DNA of 64,000 nucleotides from Nocardioides kongjuensis (GCF_013409625.1 NZ_JACCBF010000001.1:806001-870000); one strand, 5' to 3'; positions 24,707 through 34,060 are shown, counted from the stretch's first letter. Numbers and translations: made by a program. Notes: generated by a model not told the origin, from the letters alone.

Positions 24707-24902
24707 GCCTCGGGTAGAGCTCGGCCAGGCGCCGCTCGACCTCCTCGTGGTCGAGCCGGCGGCGCCGAGCCGGATGGTCCGGCGGCACGGGGCGCCCGTG
24801 AGCGACGAGGGCGCCGGCGTCGACGCCGTGGGCGATCTCGAGCACCACCCGCCACACGGTTCGCAGGGCAGTGGACGGTGCGGGGGGCCGGTGTGTGGTC
24901 AT
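24645..24902 (-). CDS. possible small hypothetical protein
   Basis: 85 residues if started at the ATG at 24902. The central part (TALRTVWRVVLEIAHGVDAGALVAHGRPVPPDHPARRRRLDHEEVERRLAELYPRL in pieces) looks helical and protein-like. The last 20 codons lie antisense to the 3' end of the MetF-like gene and are low in quality. It is divergent from the GlxA-like regulator. I do not recognise a family and it may be a shadow. Confidence 0.3.
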   Translation of the reverse strand: MTTHRPPAPSTALRTVWRVVLEIAHGVDAGALVAHGRPVPPDHPARRRRLDHEEVERRLAELYPRLSRRDGPASPGATSPSRRPG

Positions 24903-24939
24903 GCCCTCAACGATCCGCCGGCGGGGCGGCACCCAGTAG

Positions 24940-24974
24940 TGGCAAGATCGACAACAAATGATAGTTTCTTGCCA
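24940..24974. promoter_or_regulatory. inverted repeat at the start of the GlxA-like regulator
   Basis: TGGCAAGA (24940-24947) and TCTTGCCA (24967-24974) are perfect 8-base arms 19 bases apart, so equivalent points are 27 bases apart. The right arm runs into the start codon, and TAGTTT at 24962-24967 could be the -10 of a leaderless transcript. It is a likely autoregulatory site. Confidence 0.4.
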
Positions 24975-25969
24975 TGTCGTCGCGACGGTCGATCGCCATC
25001 CCGGTCGTCGACGGCATGACGCTCTTCGAGATCGGGATGCCGCTCGAGGCGCTGGGCTACGACTGGGACCGGGACGCGAGCCCGCTCTACGACGTCGCCC
25101 TCCACGGCGACCTCCGTGGCGTGCGCGTCCACGGCGGCTCCCGACTGGTGCCGCGCCGACCGCTCGCCGCGCTCGCCGAGGCCGGCACCGTGCTGGTCCC
25201 GGCGATCCGTCCGGACGAGCCCGCGAACCCGGCTCTGGTGCGTGCGCTGCGGCAGGCCGCGGCCGCCGGCGTGCGCATGGTCTCGCTGTGCACCGGCGCC
25301 TTCGCCCTGGCCGAGGCGGGTGTCCTCGACGGCCACCGGGCCACGACCCACTGGCGCTGGGCCGACCTCCTGCAGCGCCGGTACCCCGCGGTCGACGTGG
25401 ACGCGCGCGCGATCTACGTCGACGACGGGGTGCTCACCAGCGCCGGCTCGGCGGCCGGTCTCGACCTGTGCCTGTACCTGATCCGGACCGACCACGGGCA
25501 GCAGGCGGCCAACACGATCGCGCGCAACCTCGTGATCGCCGCCCACCGCGACGGCGACCAGGCGCAGTACGTCGCCGCCGAGCCGCTGACCGAGCAGGCC
25601 CACTGGCTCGACGAGCTGCGCACCTGGGTGCACGCCCACCTGCAGGAGGACATCACCCTCGAGCGGCTCGCCGGGGCGGCCGCCGTCTCGCCCCGCACGC
25701 TCGCCCGCCGCTTCCAGCGCGACATCGGCACCACCCCGATGCGCTGGGTGGCTGCCGAGCGGATCGCGATCGCGAAGCGGCTGCTGGAGACGACCGACCT
25801 GTCCCTCGACCGGATCAGCCACGACGCCGGCTACTACTCGCCCGCGACCTTCCGGGCCGGCTTCATCTCCGACGTCGGGGTCACCCCCGGTCGCTACCGG
25901 CTCCGCTTCGCAGGACGAGACGGGCCAGGGCCGACTCCAGGCCCGACTGCCCGGCGTCGACCACGGTGA
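24974..25969 (+). CDS. GlxA-family regulator (DJ-1/PfpI domain plus AraC HTH)
   Basis: 331 residues. Residues 1-180 form a DJ-1/PfpI-like domain (AIPVVDGMTLFEIGMPLEALGYD; MVSLCTGAFALAEAGVLDGHRATTHW, with the nucleophile-elbow Cys kept). Residues 215-310 carry two AraC helix-turn-helix units (ITLERLAGAAAVSPRTLARRFQRDIG; LSLDRISHDAGYYSPATFRAGF). In pseudomonads several GlxA-type proteins (GbdR and relatives) respond to betaine or dimethylglycine, so a role in this locus is plausible but unproven. The last 29 codons overlap the DUF1638 gene tail to tail. Confidence 0.85.
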   Translation: MSSRRSIAIPVVDGMTLFEIGMPLEALGYDWDRDASPLYDVALHGDLRGVRVHGGSRLVPRRPLAALAEAGTVLVPAIRPDEPANPALVRALRQAAAAGVRMVSLCTGAFALAEAGVLDGHRATTHWRWADLLQRRYPAVDVDARAIYVDDGVLTSAGSAAGLDLCLYLIRTDHGQQAANTIARNLVIAAHRDGDQAQYVAAEPLTEQAHWLDELRTWVHAHLQEDITLERLAGAAAVSPRTLARRFQRDIGTTPMRWVAAERIAIAKRLLETTDLSLDRISHDAGYYSPATFRAGFISDVGVTPGRYRLRFAGRDGPGPTPGPTARRRPR

Positions 25970-26483
25970 GCGGCAGCCCGAGCACGCCCGCGGCCTCCTC
26001 GGCGAGCCGCCGCAGCTCGTCGTCGGGCTGCTCGGCGAGCCACACGACGCGGGTGTAGGAGCCGAAGTAGTCGCTGCGCAGCTCGGGGTAGCGGTCCAGG
26101 CCGAGCTCGCGCACGACGGTGCGGGCGAAGGAGCGGACCAGGAAGTCGGTGAGCACGTAGGTGCCGGGCTGCTCCTCGAACATCCGCGCCAGCCGCTCGG
26201 GCCCGGCGATGACGTCGTAGCAGTGCAGCCCGGGCAACCGATCGATGCCGAGCTCGGCGCACACGGCGTCGAGGGCGCCGTAGGTTCCGCAGTCGGCGTA
26301 CCCGATCGCCACCCGACGGCCCTGTGCCAGCAGCCGCTCGGCGAGCGGGCGGACCTCCCCGGCGATCAGGTGCGGCTGGTTGTGCAGCAGCGGGGGGAGC
26401 GGGTGCACCGTGAGTGGCCAGCCGTGGCGTGCGGCGATCTCGGCCGCGGGCTGGGCGAGCGCGCCGCAGGCGATCAGGTCCAC
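25881..26483 (-). CDS. DUF1638 protein of the corrinoid methyltransferase cluster
   Basis: 200 residues from the GTG at 26483, which lies 5 bases beyond the activase stop and so is probably read by coupling. Visible blocks: LIACGALAQPAAEIAARHGWPL, RVAIGYADCGTYGALD, GLHCYDVIAGPERLARMFEEQPGTYVLTDFLVRSF. The conserved Cys and His residues could bind metal or cobalamin. Proteins of this type recur beside MttB/corrinoid genes in other bacteria and archaea; the function is unknown. It is the last gene of the minus-strand corrinoid operon. Confidence 0.7.
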   Translation of the reverse strand: MDLIACGALAQPAAEIAARHGWPLTVHPLPPLLHNQPHLIAGEVRPLAERLLAQGRRVAIGYADCGTYGALDAVCAELGIDRLPGLHCYDVIAGPERLARMFEEQPGTYVLTDFLVRSFARTVVRELGLDRYPELRSDYFGSYTRVVWLAEQPDDELRRLAEEAAGVLGLPLTVVDAGQSGLESALARLVLRSGAGSDRG

Positions 26484-26487
26484 CCCG

Positions 26488-28449
26488 TCAGAAGGCGAGC
26501 TGGTCGACGAACCGGTCGTTGAAGTCCGGGCGGTCCGAGAGCTCGACATAGGTCACCTCCTGCAACAGCGCCGCCGCGCCCGCCCGTTCGCGCACGGACA
26601 GCAGGGCCATCTTCGCCCCTTCGCCGGCGACGTTGCCGGCGGAGACGATGCGGAGCACCGGCAGCTTCGGGACCAGCCCGATCCGGACCGCGGACGCGGG
26701 GGAGATGTAGCTGCCGAACGAGCCGGCCATCAGCACCTGCTGGACGTCGCGGTGCTCAAGTCCGAGCTCCTCGAGCAGCAGCGTCCAGCCGGTCGAGATC
26801 GCGGCCTTCGCGAACTGGAGCTCGCGGACGTCACGCTGCGAGAGCACCACGCACTCCTCGGGCATGGCGCCCGCGTGCGGACGGTGCAGCACGAAGACCC
26901 GCTCCTCACCGATCCTGGTCAGCCGGTCGGCCAGAGCCGGCGCCACCTCGGGCGCCTGCTCGTCCGGCACGAACCGGCCCGAGGCGTCCAGCAGGCCCAC
27001 GCGCACCAGCTCGGCCACCGCGTCGACGAGGCCGGAGCCGCACAGGCCCTTCGGCTCGACGTCGCCGATCACGCCGAGCTGGACGGCGTCCTCGGGCGTC
27101 GAGCCGAGCTTGATCACCTCGATGGCGCCGTCGGCGGCACGCATGCCGCACCGGATCGCACCACCCTCGAAGGCCGGGCCGGCCGGGGCGGCGGTCGACA
27201 GGATCCGGTCGCCGTCGCTGACGACGAGCTCGCAGTTGGTGCCGACGTCGATGAACAGCCGGGTCCGCTTGTCGCGGTCCATGCCGGTGGCGAGCATCCC
27301 GGCCACGATGTCGCCACCGACGTACGCACCGAGCGCCGGGAAGAACACCGCCCGCGCCCGCGGGTGGAGCTCGAGACCCACGTCGCTGGCCAGCATCGTC
27401 GGCGGCTGGGCCGTGGACATCACGAAGGGGGCGACGCCGAGCGGCTCCGGGTCGATGCCGAGCACCAGGGCCGTCATCGTGGCGTTGCCGGCGATCGCCA
27501 CCTCGTAGACGTGCTGCGGGTCGACCCCGCCCTCGCGGCAGACCTGCGCGGCCAGCTCGGCGAGCGTCGCGGCCGCCGCCTGCTGCAGCCGGGGCAGCGC
27601 CTCCGGGTCGAGCATGGTCGCGCTGATCCGGGTGATCACGTCGCCGCCGTAGGGCTGCTGCCTGTTGAGCATGGACGCGACGCCGACGGGCGTGCCGAGG
27701 GCGACGTCGAGCAGGGTCGCGACCACGGTGGTGGTGCCGAGGTCGAACGCGATCGCGTAGCGCTGGGCGGTGGTGTCGCCGGGCTCGACGTCGACGAGGA
27801 CCTCGTCGACGACGACCGCGGTGACCTTCCAGTCCGCCGCCCGGAGCACCTGGGGCAGCCGGCGCAGCGCGTGCAGGTCCGGCTGCGGGGCGAGGTCGTC
27901 GATCGCGGCGAGCAGCCGGTCGATGTCGGTGCGCTGGTCGGACAGGTCCGGCTCCGCCAGCTCGACGTACCTCTTCTGCACCGCGGGGCGCAGGATCACC
28001 TGGCGACCGACGCCCACGGTCGCGGCCTTCGGGCGCGTCGTGAGCGGCGGTACCTCGACCTTGAGGTCGCGGGTGGCCTGGACCAGGCACGCCAGCCGCC
28101 AACCCGCGTCCAGCTGGTCGCGGCTGAAGGTGCGGACGTCGTGGCGCGAGATGGGCGTGGCGGTGTCGACGCGCACCTTGCACTTGTGGCAGGTGCCGTG
28201 GCCACCGCAGGTGGAGTCGATGGCGATGCCGTTCCAGGACGCGGAGTCGAACACCGTCACGCCGGGCGGCACCCGCACGCTGCGCTGCGTGGGCGGGGCG
28301 CCGCCGGCGTCCTCGACGGTGAACGACAGCTCGACCCGGCCGGTGCCGTCGTGGGTCACCAGCTCCGTCCCGGGGCTGGCCATCAGCCCCTCGCGGCCGA
28401 CGTGGTCGAGCGAGAAGTCCGGGCCCGGCGGGTCGGAGTCGGAGGTCAT
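26488..28449 (-). CDS. RamA-like reductive activase of corrinoid protein (ASKHA/DUF4445, 2Fe-2S)
   Basis: 653 residues from the ATG at 28449 (GTGAGG upstream). The N-terminus is a plant-type ferredoxin domain with STCGGHGTCHKCKV and a distant WRLACL, giving Cys81, 87, 90 and 121 for a [2Fe-2S] cluster. The rest is an actin-like ATPase: AIAFDLGTTTVVATLLD (phosphate loop 1), AIAGNATMTALVLG, FIDVGTNCELVV (phosphate 2) and LMAGSFGSYI. Such proteins use ATP and low-potential electrons to return Co(II) to Co(I). It lies 7 bases after the methyl-THF methyltransferase gene. The electron donor is not in the window. Confidence 0.88.
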   Translation of the reverse strand: MTSDSDPPGPDFSLDHVGREGLMASPGTELVTHDGTGRVELSFTVEDAGGAPPTQRSVRVPPGVTVFDSASWNGIAIDSTCGGHGTCHKCKVRVDTATPISRHDVRTFSRDQLDAGWRLACLVQATRDLKVEVPPLTTRPKAATVGVGRQVILRPAVQKRYVELAEPDLSDQRTDIDRLLAAIDDLAPQPDLHALRRLPQVLRAADWKVTAVVVDEVLVDVEPGDTTAQRYAIAFDLGTTTVVATLLDVALGTPVGVASMLNRQQPYGGDVITRISATMLDPEALPRLQQAAAATLAELAAQVCREGGVDPQHVYEVAIAGNATMTALVLGIDPEPLGVAPFVMSTAQPPTMLASDVGLELHPRARAVFFPALGAYVGGDIVAGMLATGMDRDKRTRLFIDVGTNCELVVSDGDRILSTAAPAGPAFEGGAIRCGMRAADGAIEVIKLGSTPEDAVQLGVIGDVEPKGLCGSGLVDAVAELVRVGLLDASGRFVPDEQAPEVAPALADRLTRIGEERVFVLHRPHAGAMPEECVVLSQRDVRELQFAKAAISTGWTLLLEELGLEHRDVQQVLMAGSFGSYISPASAVRIGLVPKLPVLRIVSAGNVAGEGAKMALLSVRERAGAAALLQEVTYVELSDRPDFNDRFVDQLAF

Positions 28450-28456
28450 CCGTGCC

Positions 28457-29328
28457 TCACGCGGTGGCCGCCTGCCGGGCGCGGTGCGCGGCGATCCACG
28501 CGCCACCCCACTCGTCGTGGCCGAGCAGCACGTCGGCGGCCTTGACCGCCTCGACGATCTGCGGGGTGCGGGTGTCCATGATCGCCGACGTCAGACCGGC
28601 CTGCATGGCCATCGGGAGGAACGCCGCGCCCAGGGCGTGCCGCGAGGGCATGCCGAAGGAGACGTTCGAGGCGCCGCAGGTCATGTTGACGCCGAACTCG
28701 TCGCGGATGCGCCGCACCGTCTCGAAGAACGTCAGCGCGACCGTCCCGTCGGCACCGATCGGCATCGCGAGCGGGTCGATGACGATGTCGGCCTGGGCGA
28801 TGCCGTACTCCGTGGTCGCGACCTGGACGATCTTGCGGGTCAGCTCGACCCGCTTCTCGACCTCCATCGGGATCTCGTCCTCGTCGTTGGGCAGGGCGAT
28901 GATCGCGGCGTCGTACTTCTTGACCAGGGGCAGGATCTGCGCCATCCGGTCGTCCTCGGCGGTGATCGAGTTGACCAGCGCCCGGCCCTGGTAGACCGCC
29001 AGCCCGGCCTCGAGCGCCTCGACGACGGAGGAGTCGATGCAGATCGGCTTGTCGGTGAGCTTCTGGACCATCGTGATCGCCTTGGCGAGCAGGTCGGCCT
29101 CGTCGGTGAGCGGCACGCCCATGTTGACGTCGAGGACGTCGGCGCCGCCCTCGACCTGGGCCTGGACGTCGCGCTCGATCGCGGAGAGGTCGCCGGCGCG
29201 CAGCTGCTCCTGGAAGATCCGGCGCCCGGTCGGGTTGATCCGCTCGCCGATCAGGCAGAAGCGGGTGTCGTGCCCGATCACCACCTCCTGCGTGGCAGAG
29301 CGCAGCCGGGTCTCGAGACGGGGGGCGC

Positions 29329-29332
<4 letters not shown>
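28457..29332 (-). CDS. methyltetrahydrofolate:corrinoid methyltransferase, DHPS-like (MtgA/MtvA/AcsE type)
   Basis: 291 residues. Pterin-binding TIM barrel: FCLIGERINPTGRRIF (first strand), GGADVLDVNMGVP, PICIDSSVVEALEAGL, LVNSITAEDD, IIALPNDEDEIP, DIVIDPLAMPIG and MTCGASNVSFGMP. It transfers a methyl between Co and N5 of THF. Next to an MttB-family enzyme and a corrinoid protein it would make 5-methyl-THF. The ATG overlaps the corrinoid-protein stop by 4 bases. This is the size of stand-alone AcsE/MtgA proteins, not of MetH. Confidence 0.88.
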
Positions 29333-29990
<658 letters not shown>

Positions 29991-29994
<4 letters not shown>

Positions 29995-30761
29995 GCCACG
30001 CCCTCCTTGCGCGTGTGCCGCCGCAGCAGCCCGGATAGCTGCTCCGCCCGGTCGCTCAACTGTCGTCCGATCTCGTCGCGCCGCTCGAGCAGGCGCGGGG
30101 TGGGGCCCGAGATGCCGAGTGCCGCCACCACGTCTCCACTGCTGCCGCGCACCGGCGCGGCGATGCCGGACAGCCCGATCTCGAGCTCGTCCACGGTGCC
30201 GGCCCACCCGCGGCGGACCACCTGGGCGAGCTCGCGACGCAGGGCGTCGCGGTCGGTGATCGTGTGCGGCGTCGGCTGGTCGAGCTCGCCGGCAGGCAGG
30301 TCCACGACGCCGTGCGCCAGCAGCACCTTGCCGAGCGCCGAGGTGTGCGCGGGCACGTCGACCGTGGTCCAGTCACGCGTGCCGAGCAGGTAGGTCGAGT
30401 CGACCTGCGCGACCTGCACGACCCGGTCGCCGCGGCACACCGAGAGGTGCACGGTCTCGCCGGTGTCGGCGCCGACCTTGTCCATCGTGGACCGGGCCAG
30501 CCGGACCAGCTCCTCCCACGGGTCGTGGCGGGCGGCGTACAACCAGAACAGGGGACCGGCGACGTAGGACCCGGCGGCGTTGCGCTCGAGCAGCTCGGTG
30601 CGCTCGAGGGCCGCCAGCATCCGCGAGGTCGTCGACTTGGGCAGCCCGCAGATCTCCTGCAGGTCCGCGAAGGTCAGCGCCTCGTCCGCGCGCACCACCG
30701 TGGCGACGAGCAGGGCGGCGCGGTCCACCGCCTGCGTGCCCGTGTTCGGGGGCGTGCTCAT
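29991..30761 (-). CDS. IclR-family regulator of the corrinoid/MttB cluster
   Basis: 256 residues from the ATG at 30761, preferred because GGTGAG precedes it (an in-frame ATG at 30785 lacks a ribosome site). The winged helix lies at residues 10-75 (LTFADLQEICGLPKSTTSRMLAALERTELLERN), then the IclR effector domain (TGETVHLSVCRGDRVVQVAQVDS; HTSALGKVLLAHG; GLSGIAAPVRGSSGDVVAALGISGPTPRL). It is first in the minus-strand operon and divergent from the MttB-family gene. The palindrome at 30798 is its likely site; the effector is probably a methylated amine. Confidence 0.88.
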
Positions 30762-30797
30762 CGGATGCTCACCGGGGGGTTCCATTCGCTGCCGAAG

Positions 30798-30816
30798 AGT
30801 TCCATGATGTGGAACT
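30798..30816. promoter_or_regulatory. probable IclR operator between iclR and the MttB-family gene
   Basis: AGTTCCA-TGATG-TGGAACT, a perfect palindrome with 7-base arms and 5-base centre. Half-sites GTTCCA (30779) and TTTCCA (30820) flank it. TAGGAT at 30837-30842 could be the -10 for the MttB-family gene, which would put the palindrome over the -35, a position suited to an activator or a repressor. Confidence 0.55.
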
Positions 30817-30880
30817 CAGTTTCCATATCATGAGGCTAGGATGCCGAAGGATTCCCGGTCAAGGACCACTAGGAGGCTTG

Positions 30881-32320
30881 ATGTTCCAGAACCGGATGCC
30901 GCGCTACGAGGTGCTCTCCGCCGAGGCGATGGCCACCCTCGACAAGGGCTGGCGCAGGCTGATGACCGAGATCGGCGTCGAGTTCATGGACGAGCGCGCG
31001 CTGGAGCTGTTCCGCAAGGCGGGGCAGCGGGTCGAGGGCCACACCGTCTTCCTCGACCCGGACTTCGTCCTCGAGCAGGTCGCGAAGGCGCCGGCGGAGT
31101 TCGACGTCCAGGCCCGCAACCCGGCCCACAACATCCACATCGGCGGCGACTCGATGGCCTTCGGTGCCGTCTACGGCCCACCCTTCGTCCGTCAGGGCGA
31201 GGTCCGGCGTGACGCGACCATGGACGACTTCACGAGCTTCACCAAGCTGGCCCAGTCGTTCCCGGTCCTCGACTCCGCCGGCGGCGTCATCTGCGAGCCC
31301 AACGACACGCCGCTCGACAGCCGCCACCTCGACATGACGCTCGCCCTGCAGACGCTGACCGACAAGGTCTACATGGGCAACGTCGTCTCGGGCGTCAACG
31401 CCGCCGACACGCTGGCGATGACCTCGATCCTGTTCGGCTCGCGCGAGGCGATCGAGGAGACGCCCGCGACCATCTCGCTGATCAACTGCAACTCACCACT
31501 GCGCTGGGACGACCGCATGCTGGAGGCGCAGTTCGAGTACTCCGGCGCCGGGCAGCCCGTCGTGCTGACACCGTTCATCCTGATGGGTGCGATGTCGCCG
31601 GTGACGATCCCCGCCGCTCTGGTGCAGCAGATCGTCGAGGCGCTCTCCGGCATCGCGCTGTCCCAGCTGATCCGGCCCGGCACCCCGGTGATCTTCGGGT
31701 CCTTCCTGTCCAACATCGACATGCAGTCGGGCTCGCCGACCTTCGGGACGCCCGAGTCGGGCCTGGGCCTGCTGTGCACCGGCCAGATCGCCCGGCACTT
31801 CGGGCTCCCGTTCCGCACCGGTGGCGGCCTGACGTCGTCGCAGGTGGCCGATGCGCAGGCCGGCTACGAGGCGCTGATGACGATGCTGCCGACGTTCCTG
31901 GCCGGGGCGAACTGGGTGATGCACTCCGCCGGGTGGCTGGAGGGCGGCCTGGTCGCCGGCTACGAGAAGTTCATCGTCGACATCGAGCTGCTGCAGATGA
32001 TGCAGGCCGAGTTCACCCCCCTGGAGATCGACGAGGAGTCGATGGCGTTCGGGGCCCACGAGGAGGTCGGGCACGGCGGACACTTCCTCGGCGCGATGCA
32101 CACGATGGAGCGCTTCCGCACCTGCTTCTACCGGCCGCTGCTGTCGTCGTCGGAGAACTACGAGCGGTGGATGCGCGGTGGTGGGAAGGACGCGAACACC
32201 CGCGCCGAGGAGATCTACCGCAAGAAGCTCGAGGAGTACGAGGCGCCGCCGCTGGACGCGGCGATCGAGGAGGAGCTGCGTGAGTACGTCGTACGGCGCC
32301 GGGCCGAGCTCGGTGACTGA
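30881..32320 (+). CDS. non-pyrrolysine MttB-family methyltransferase (MtgB-like; probable glycine betaine:corrinoid)
   Basis: 479 residues from the ATG at 30881, with a perfect AGGAGG 5 bases upstream. It is of the trimethylamine methyltransferase family (COG5598-like): FGSFLSNIDMQSGSPTFGTPE, GQIARHFGLPFRTGGGLTSSQVADAQAG, NWVMHSAGWLEGGLVAGYEKFIVDIE, and EEVGHGGHFLGAMHTMERF near the end. The frame has no internal TAG, so no pyrrolysine is needed; such members (for example MtgB of Desulfitobacterium) demethylate quaternary amines. Betaine is inferred as substrate from the surrounding bet, pro and dimethylglycine genes. purU follows. Confidence 0.88.
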   Translation: MFQNRMPRYEVLSAEAMATLDKGWRRLMTEIGVEFMDERALELFRKAGQRVEGHTVFLDPDFVLEQVAKAPAEFDVQARNPAHNIHIGGDSMAFGAVYGPPFVRQGEVRRDATMDDFTSFTKLAQSFPVLDSAGGVICEPNDTPLDSRHLDMTLALQTLTDKVYMGNVVSGVNAADTLAMTSILFGSREAIEETPATISLINCNSPLRWDDRMLEAQFEYSGAGQPVVLTPFILMGAMSPVTIPAALVQQIVEALSGIALSQLIRPGTPVIFGSFLSNIDMQSGSPTFGTPESGLGLLCTGQIARHFGLPFRTGGGLTSSQVADAQAGYEALMTMLPTFLAGANWVMHSAGWLEGGLVAGYEKFIVDIELLQMMQAEFTPLEIDEESMAFGAHEEVGHGGHFLGAMHTMERFRTCFYRPLLSSSENYERWMRGGGKDANTRAEEIYRKKLEEYEAPPLDAAIEEELREYVVRRRAELGD

Positions 32321-32336
32321 GGGGGTGACGGCGCGG

Positions 32337-33224
32337 GTGAGCGAGCGCGTGGGGGGCCTCGCCAGCGCCCCGGCCGGCGACTTCGTCCTGGTGCTCACCT
32401 GTCCCGACCGGCCGGGCGTGGTGCACGCCGTGTCCGGCTTCCTGGTGGCCCACGGCGGCAACATCATCGAGAGCCAGCAGTTCGGTGACCAGATCACGGG
32501 CACCTTCTTCATGCGGCTCGACTTCGTCGTGGCGGGCGAGGGCGTGAGCGCAGACGAGCTGCGCGCCGACTTCGCCGAGGTCGCCGAGCGGTTCGAGATG
32601 TCCTTCGAGCTGTGGGACGCGAAGGCGCCCTACCGCACGCTGATCATGGTCTCGAAGCACCTGCACTGCCTCAACGACCTGCTCTTCCGCCACAGCACCG
32701 GGTCGCTCCAGATCGAGATCCCCGTCGTCGTGTCCAACCACCTCGACGCGGAGCCCCTGGCGCGCGCCCACGGGCTGGAGTTCGTGCACATCCCGGTCAC
32801 CGCCGACACCAAGGAGAAGGCCGAGGACCAGCTGCGCGAGCTGATCGCCCTGCACGACATCGACCTGGTCGTGCTGGCGCGCTACATGCAGGTGCTCTCC
32901 GACCGGATGTGCACCGAGCTGAGCGGGCGGGCCATCAACATCCATCACTCGTTCCTGCCGAGCTTCAAGGGCGCCAAGCCCTACCACCAGGCCTTCGACC
33001 GGGGCGTGAAGCTGGTCGGGGCGACCGCGCACTACGTCACCGCCGACCTCGACGAGGGCCCGATCATCGAGCAGGACGTCGTCCGGGTCGACCACGGCTT
33101 CAACCAGGACCAGCTGGTGACCGCCGGCCGCGACGTCGAGGCCCAGGTGCTCTCGCGCGCGGTGCGCTGGCACGCGGAGTCCCGGGTCCTGCTCAACGGC
33201 CACCGCACGGTGGTGTTCCGCTGA
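32337..33224 (+). CDS. purU: formyltetrahydrofolate deformylase PurU
   Basis: About 295 residues. The N-terminal ACT domain is FVLVLTCPDRPGVVHAVSGFL. The C-terminal formyl-transferase fold has INIHHSFLPSFKGAKPYHQAF and the catalytic Asp in ATAHYVTADLDEGPIIEQD. It hydrolyses 10-formyl-THF to formate and THF. GTG codons at 32313, 32325 and 32337 are all possible starts; 32337 is chosen because GAGGGGG ends 11 bases before it. Placement right after the methyltransferase suggests that it frees THF for further demethylation and vents surplus C1 as formate. Confidence 0.9.
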   Translation: MSERVGGLASAPAGDFVLVLTCPDRPGVVHAVSGFLVAHGGNIIESQQFGDQITGTFFMRLDFVVAGEGVSADELRADFAEVAERFEMSFELWDAKAPYRTLIMVSKHLHCLNDLLFRHSTGSLQIEIPVVVSNHLDAEPLARAHGLEFVHIPVTADTKEKAEDQLRELIALHDIDLVVLARYMQVLSDRMCTELSGRAINIHHSFLPSFKGAKPYHQAFDRGVKLVGATAHYVTADLDEGPIIEQDVVRVDHGFNQDQLVTAGRDVEAQVLSRAVRWHAESRVLLNGHRTVVFR

Positions 33225-33255
33225 CCCGGGCCGGGCCGACCGCGACGCAGGTCCG

Positions 33256-33298
33256 TTGACGTGTGCCGCATGGGGCATATCGTTGCGCCATGAGCAAC
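33256..33298 (+). promoter_or_regulatory. promoter and operator of the second iclR
   Basis: TTGACG (33256-33261), 16 bases, TATCGT (33278-33283), then the ATG 6 bases on, so the mRNA is probably leaderless. GTTGCG-CCATG-AGCAAC at 33282-33298 (one mismatch between arms) covers the -10 end and the start codon, as expected for autorepression. Confidence 0.5.
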
Positions 33299-34060
33299 AG
33301 CGAGGCAGCGACCGTGCAGTCTGTCGACCGGGCGCTGACCATCCTGGAGGTCCTGGCCCGGCTGGGCACGGCCGGCGTCACCGAGATCGCCGCCGAGCTC
33401 GAGGTCCACAAGTCGACGGCGTTCCGCCTGGTCTCCACGCTCGAGGCGCACCGGCTCGTCGAGCAGGCGGGTGACCGGGGGCGCTACTCGCTCGGCGTGG
33501 GCCTGCTCCGGCTGGCCGGCGCCACGACGGCCCGGCTGGACCTGGTGCAGGAGGCGCGCCCGATCACCCGGCAGCTGGCGGCCGACACGGGGGAGACGGT
33601 CAACCTCACGGTGCGCGCCGAGCACGCCGCGCTCTACCTCGACCAGGTCGCGGGCTCCTCCGCGCTCCAGTCCCACAACTGGGTGGGGCAGCACATCCCG
33701 CTGCACGCGACGAGCAACGGCAAGGTGCTGCTCAGCGAGCTGACGCCCGAGCAGCTGGCCGAGGCGCTCGGCGCATTGGCCCGGTTCACACCGGCGACCA
33801 TCACCAGCAAGGCCCAGCTGCGCAAGGAGCTGGAGACGATCCGCGAGCAGGGCTACTCCCTGGCGATCGACGAGCTCGAGGTCGGCCTCACGGCCGTGGC
33901 CGCGCCGATCCGCAACGCCCACGGCGACATCATCGCCTCGATCAGCGTCTCCGGTCCCACCTTCCGGCTCTCGTCGGAGCGGCTGGAGGCGGTGATCCCG
34001 CAGTGCCTCGCTGCCGCCGAGGAGATCTCCCACCGCCTGGGCTGGAGCTGGCGGGAGTGA
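33290..34060 (+). CDS. IclR-family regulator of betaine genes
   Basis: 256 residues. N-terminal winged helix: VDRALTILEVLARLGTAGVTEIAAELEVHKSTAFRLVSTLEAHRLVEQ in its key part (EIAAELEVHKSTAFRLVSTL). Effector domain: TGETVNLTVRAEHAALYLDQV, LHATSNGKVLLSEL, LTAVAAPIRNAHGDIIASISVSGPTFRL. It lies just upstream of betBA-proVWX, and its presumed palindrome (GTTGCG-N5-CGCAAC) occurs at four promoters in this window. It probably fills the place that BetI, a TetR protein, holds in proteobacteria. Confidence 0.88.
   Translation: MSNSEAATVQSVDRALTILEVLARLGTAGVTEIAAELEVHKSTAFRLVSTLEAHRLVEQAGDRGRYSLGVGLLRLAGATTARLDLVQEARPITRQLAADTGETVNLTVRAEHAALYLDQVAGSSALQSHNWVGQHIPLHATSNGKVLLSELTPEQLAEALGALARFTPATITSKAQLRKELETIREQGYSLAIDELEVGLTAVAAPIRNAHGDIIASISVSGPTFRLSSERLEAVIPQCLAAAEEISHRLGWSWRE

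Noticed and set aside
30881..32320. Pyrrolysine (read-through TAG) in the MttB-family gene
   Set aside because: The frame has no internal TAG, and there is no pylT-like tRNA or pylS gene in view. It is a non-Pyl family member.
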